The notes below the pieces were generated by a model that was given only the letters and a program-made list of their open reading frames with translations, ran no database searches and was not told the DNA's origin. A stretch of 6,041 nucleotides of DNA from Bacillota bacterium (GTDB lineage: Bacteria > Bacillota > Clostridia > Lachnospirales > Lachnospiraceae). Below are positions 5,292-6,041 of the stretch, in pieces (position 1 is the first letter of the stretch; the number at the start of each line of letters is the position of its first letter). The position numbers were made by a program, and so were the translations under genes. The stretch covers positions 1 through 6,041 of the forward strand of contig JAEZPG010000038.1 of assembly GCA_023413555.1 (NCBI GenBank). The letters are read 5' to 3'.

Positions 5292-5657
5292 TCACACAGC
5301 TATGTTCTTAACGCTACAGGTGCCTGTGGACAGGGAAGCAATCGTATACCCGGAGGTATCTGATGCTTTATTTACAAGAGTTACTGTTCTGTTAGTTGGA
5401 AACCTCGCAATCATTATTAATAACACCCTATCATTTGATGGTTCAAGAGTCTCTCCCTCTACTTCAACTCTGACAAACTTGCCAAAGTCTATGTTGGATC
5501 CTTTCACCCACTTAGACCCATTACCAGATGTAATAGCATAGTTCTGGCTCTCTGGTGATTGTGATGGTTCCAAAGATAATACGCTAGAGACGCTTAAAAA
5601 CTACAAACAATATGACAATATTACTAGCTAAAGAATGAAAATCTGCACGTATGACAT
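5292..5657 (-). pseudogene. Degenerate surface-protein Ig-like domain fragment
   Basis: The intact part (5573-5292, 93 codons from a TTG) reads PESQNYAITSGNGSKWVKGS, then NIDFGKFVRVEVEGETLEPSND, a weaker middle, and SLSTGTCSVKNIAV followed by TGA. The first and last parts resemble the ~80-residue beta-sandwich repeats of Clostridia surface proteins (SGNGSxWxKGS ... FxKFxxVxVDGxxL ... LSTGxHxVxII). The segment between KGS and NIDF seems shortened, and the domain ends early. Upstream the frame continues to an ATG at 5657 preceded by GAGG (5666-5669), but two amber codons interrupt it (5630-5628 and 5603-5601). The intervening residues are hydrophobic (VQIFIL, LVILSYCL, FLSVSSVLS), as a decayed signal peptide might be. 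TTG at 5573 has no visible ribosome binding site. I read this as a broken remnant on the same strand as the fibronectin III gene. Family assignment rests on recalled pattern similarity. Confidence 0.5.
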
Positions 5658-5792
5658 ATCGAGTACCTCGTTACCTCGGTACCAATCCGGTGAAGTCTTT
5701 CATCTATATGGTCCCCCAGTTGGTAAGTGCCGTCTTAAAGTATGTAAAGGTATAGGGAAGCAGCTAGTGTGGTGGCTCCTTTTACTGTTCTA
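5574..5792. other. Region without a convincing gene, rich in small dyads
   Basis: This stretch separates the fibronectin III gene end from the degenerate domain fragment. It contains an 8-nt tandem repeat (GTACCTCG, TTACCTCG, GTACC at 5663-5683). It also has a nested fold in which TACCAA (5680-5685) pairs with TTGGTA (5720-5725) and encloses GGTGAA/TTCATC (5689-5694 with 5699-5704). The minus strand has stops in all frames; the plus strand has one open frame (5635-5835) without a ribosome binding site. It matches no riboswitch or known small RNA that I recognise. Confidence 0.4.
5663..5683 (+). repeat. Short 8-nt tandem repeat, about 2.6 copies
   Basis: GTACCTCG (5663-5670), TTACCTCG (5671-5678) and GTACC (5679-5683) repeat with period 8. 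On the minus strand two of the copies supply GAGG motifs ahead of the broken frame starting at 5657. It may be chance or replication slippage. Confidence 0.5.
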
Positions 5793-6041
5793 CTATCTAT
5801 TCTTTATGGAACGAACCGTGCTCCATAAAGAATAATATGTCTTACTACCAACTTTCTTATACGTTCTAATACGAACGTAATAAGTAGTTTTAGATTTTAA
5901 CTTACTAGCAGTTAAGCTTGTAGTAGATGATTTACTTACTTTCTTGGTGGTAGCCCTACTAAACTTCTTGTTGGTTGCATACTGCACCTCATAACCAGAT
6001 GCCGTTTTGTTTTTACTCCATTTTAGTAGGAACTTATTCTT
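5793..6041 (-). CDS. C-terminal end of a fibronectin type III surface protein (5' part outside window)
   Basis: The frame is open from the right edge to TAG at 5793-5795 and gives 82 residues. The sequence reads KFLLKWSKNKTASGYEVQYATNKKF, then a Lys/Ser/Thr-rich middle, and TTYYVRIRTYKKVGSKTYYSLWSTVRSIKNR. This is one fibronectin III domain: the Trp in the B strand (LKWSK), GYEVQY in the C strand, YYVRIRTY in the F strand and YYSLWS in the G strand. Such lysine-rich domains commonly end exported, cell-surface proteins of Lachnospiraceae and related Clostridia, often in arrays and probably for adhesion or spacing. No sorting signal or anchor follows the domain. The codon at 5987-5985 is GTG within the domain, not a start. 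The last codons form one arm of a 13-bp inverted repeat. Domain assignment is secure; the full protein's function is unknown. Confidence 0.85.
   Translation of the reverse strand, partial: KNKFLLKWSKNKTASGYEVQYATNKKFSRATTKKVSKSSTTSLTASKLKSKTTYYVRIRTYKKVGSKTYYSLWSTVRSIKNR
5798..5834. repeat. 13-bp perfect inverted repeat at the 3' end of the fibronectin III gene
   Basis: TATTCTTTATGGA (5798-5810) is exactly complementary to TCCATAAAGAATA (5822-5834) around an 11-nt loop. On the minus strand it covers the last dozen codons (YSLWSTVRSIKN) just before TAG. It would make a stable hairpin at the end of the mRNA, but no T-run follows on either strand, so intrinsic termination is doubtful. It could slow 3' exonuclease decay. 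Confidence 0.6.

Noticed and set aside
5302..5541. Plus-strand open frame of 79 codons
   Set aside because: It is antisense to the Ig-like fragment and has no ribosome binding site or recognisable motif.
5641..5792. Riboswitch, SRP RNA or T-box
   Set aside because: Isolated resemblances (GGAAGCAGC, GGTACC) occur, but the conserved cores of these RNAs are absent.
5860..5879. 7-bp inverted repeat TACGTTC/GAACGTA
   Set aside because: It lies inside well-conserved fibronectin III coding sequence (VRIRTY) and is short enough to be a chance result of codon choice.
1..6041. CRISPR array, tRNA/rRNA genes, insertion sequence ends or integrase
   Set aside because: I saw no regularly spaced direct repeats of CRISPR length, no tRNA cloverleaf, no transposase or integrase frame, and no flanking terminal inverted repeats.

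Overview
The window looks like chromosomal DNA of a low-GC, Gram-positive anaerobe of the Clostridia, most likely Lachnospiraceae. The grounds are the AT-rich base composition, strong AGGAGG-type ribosome binding sites, a SleB-like cell wall hydrolase with Thr/Pro-rich linkers and SH3b repeats, and a lysine/tyrosine-rich fibronectin III tail of the kind common on Lachnospiraceae surface proteins. This is judged from sequence character only; no database search was run.

Layout. Positions 1-3078 are read on the minus strand as one tight block. It starts with a TetR-family regulator (start 3015), followed by an NAD(P)-binding atypical SDR/NmrA-like protein (2482-1625) and a DUF1295 polytopic membrane protein (1625-828), which starts inside the SDR stop codon. 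Next come a pyridoxamine 5'-phosphate oxidase-like flavin split-barrel protein (774-262) and a second TetR regulator (184, running off the left edge). Both TetR genes have near-consensus promoters covered by perfect inverted repeats, so each is probably autoregulated. The first TetR probably controls the oxidoreductase/membrane enzyme block. The second probably controls itself plus whatever lies beyond position 1.

Positions 3079-3184 form a divergent promoter region. On the plus strand, 3185-4513 encodes an exported cell wall hydrolase with signal peptide, Thr/Pro linker, two SH3b domains, a second linker and a SleB-like catalytic domain. A hairpin zone (4576-4634) separates it from a convergent minus-strand alpha/beta hydrolase (5242-4622). 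That protein keeps the Ser-Asp-His triad but seems to have lost an internal segment.

Positions 5243-6041 look eroded. On the minus strand the window opens with the C-terminal end of a fibronectin III surface protein (6041-5793). About 220 bp without a convincing gene follow, and then a degenerate Ig-like surface-domain fragment (5657-5292) that has in-frame amber codons and no good start. This part looks like a decaying or rearranged surface-protein locus.

I did not find a clear new defence or mobile system. The items most worth a second look are the two-TetR oxidoreductase/DUF1295 block with its operators, the internally deleted hydrolase with mutually exclusive hairpins at its 3' end, and the structured region 5574-5834.
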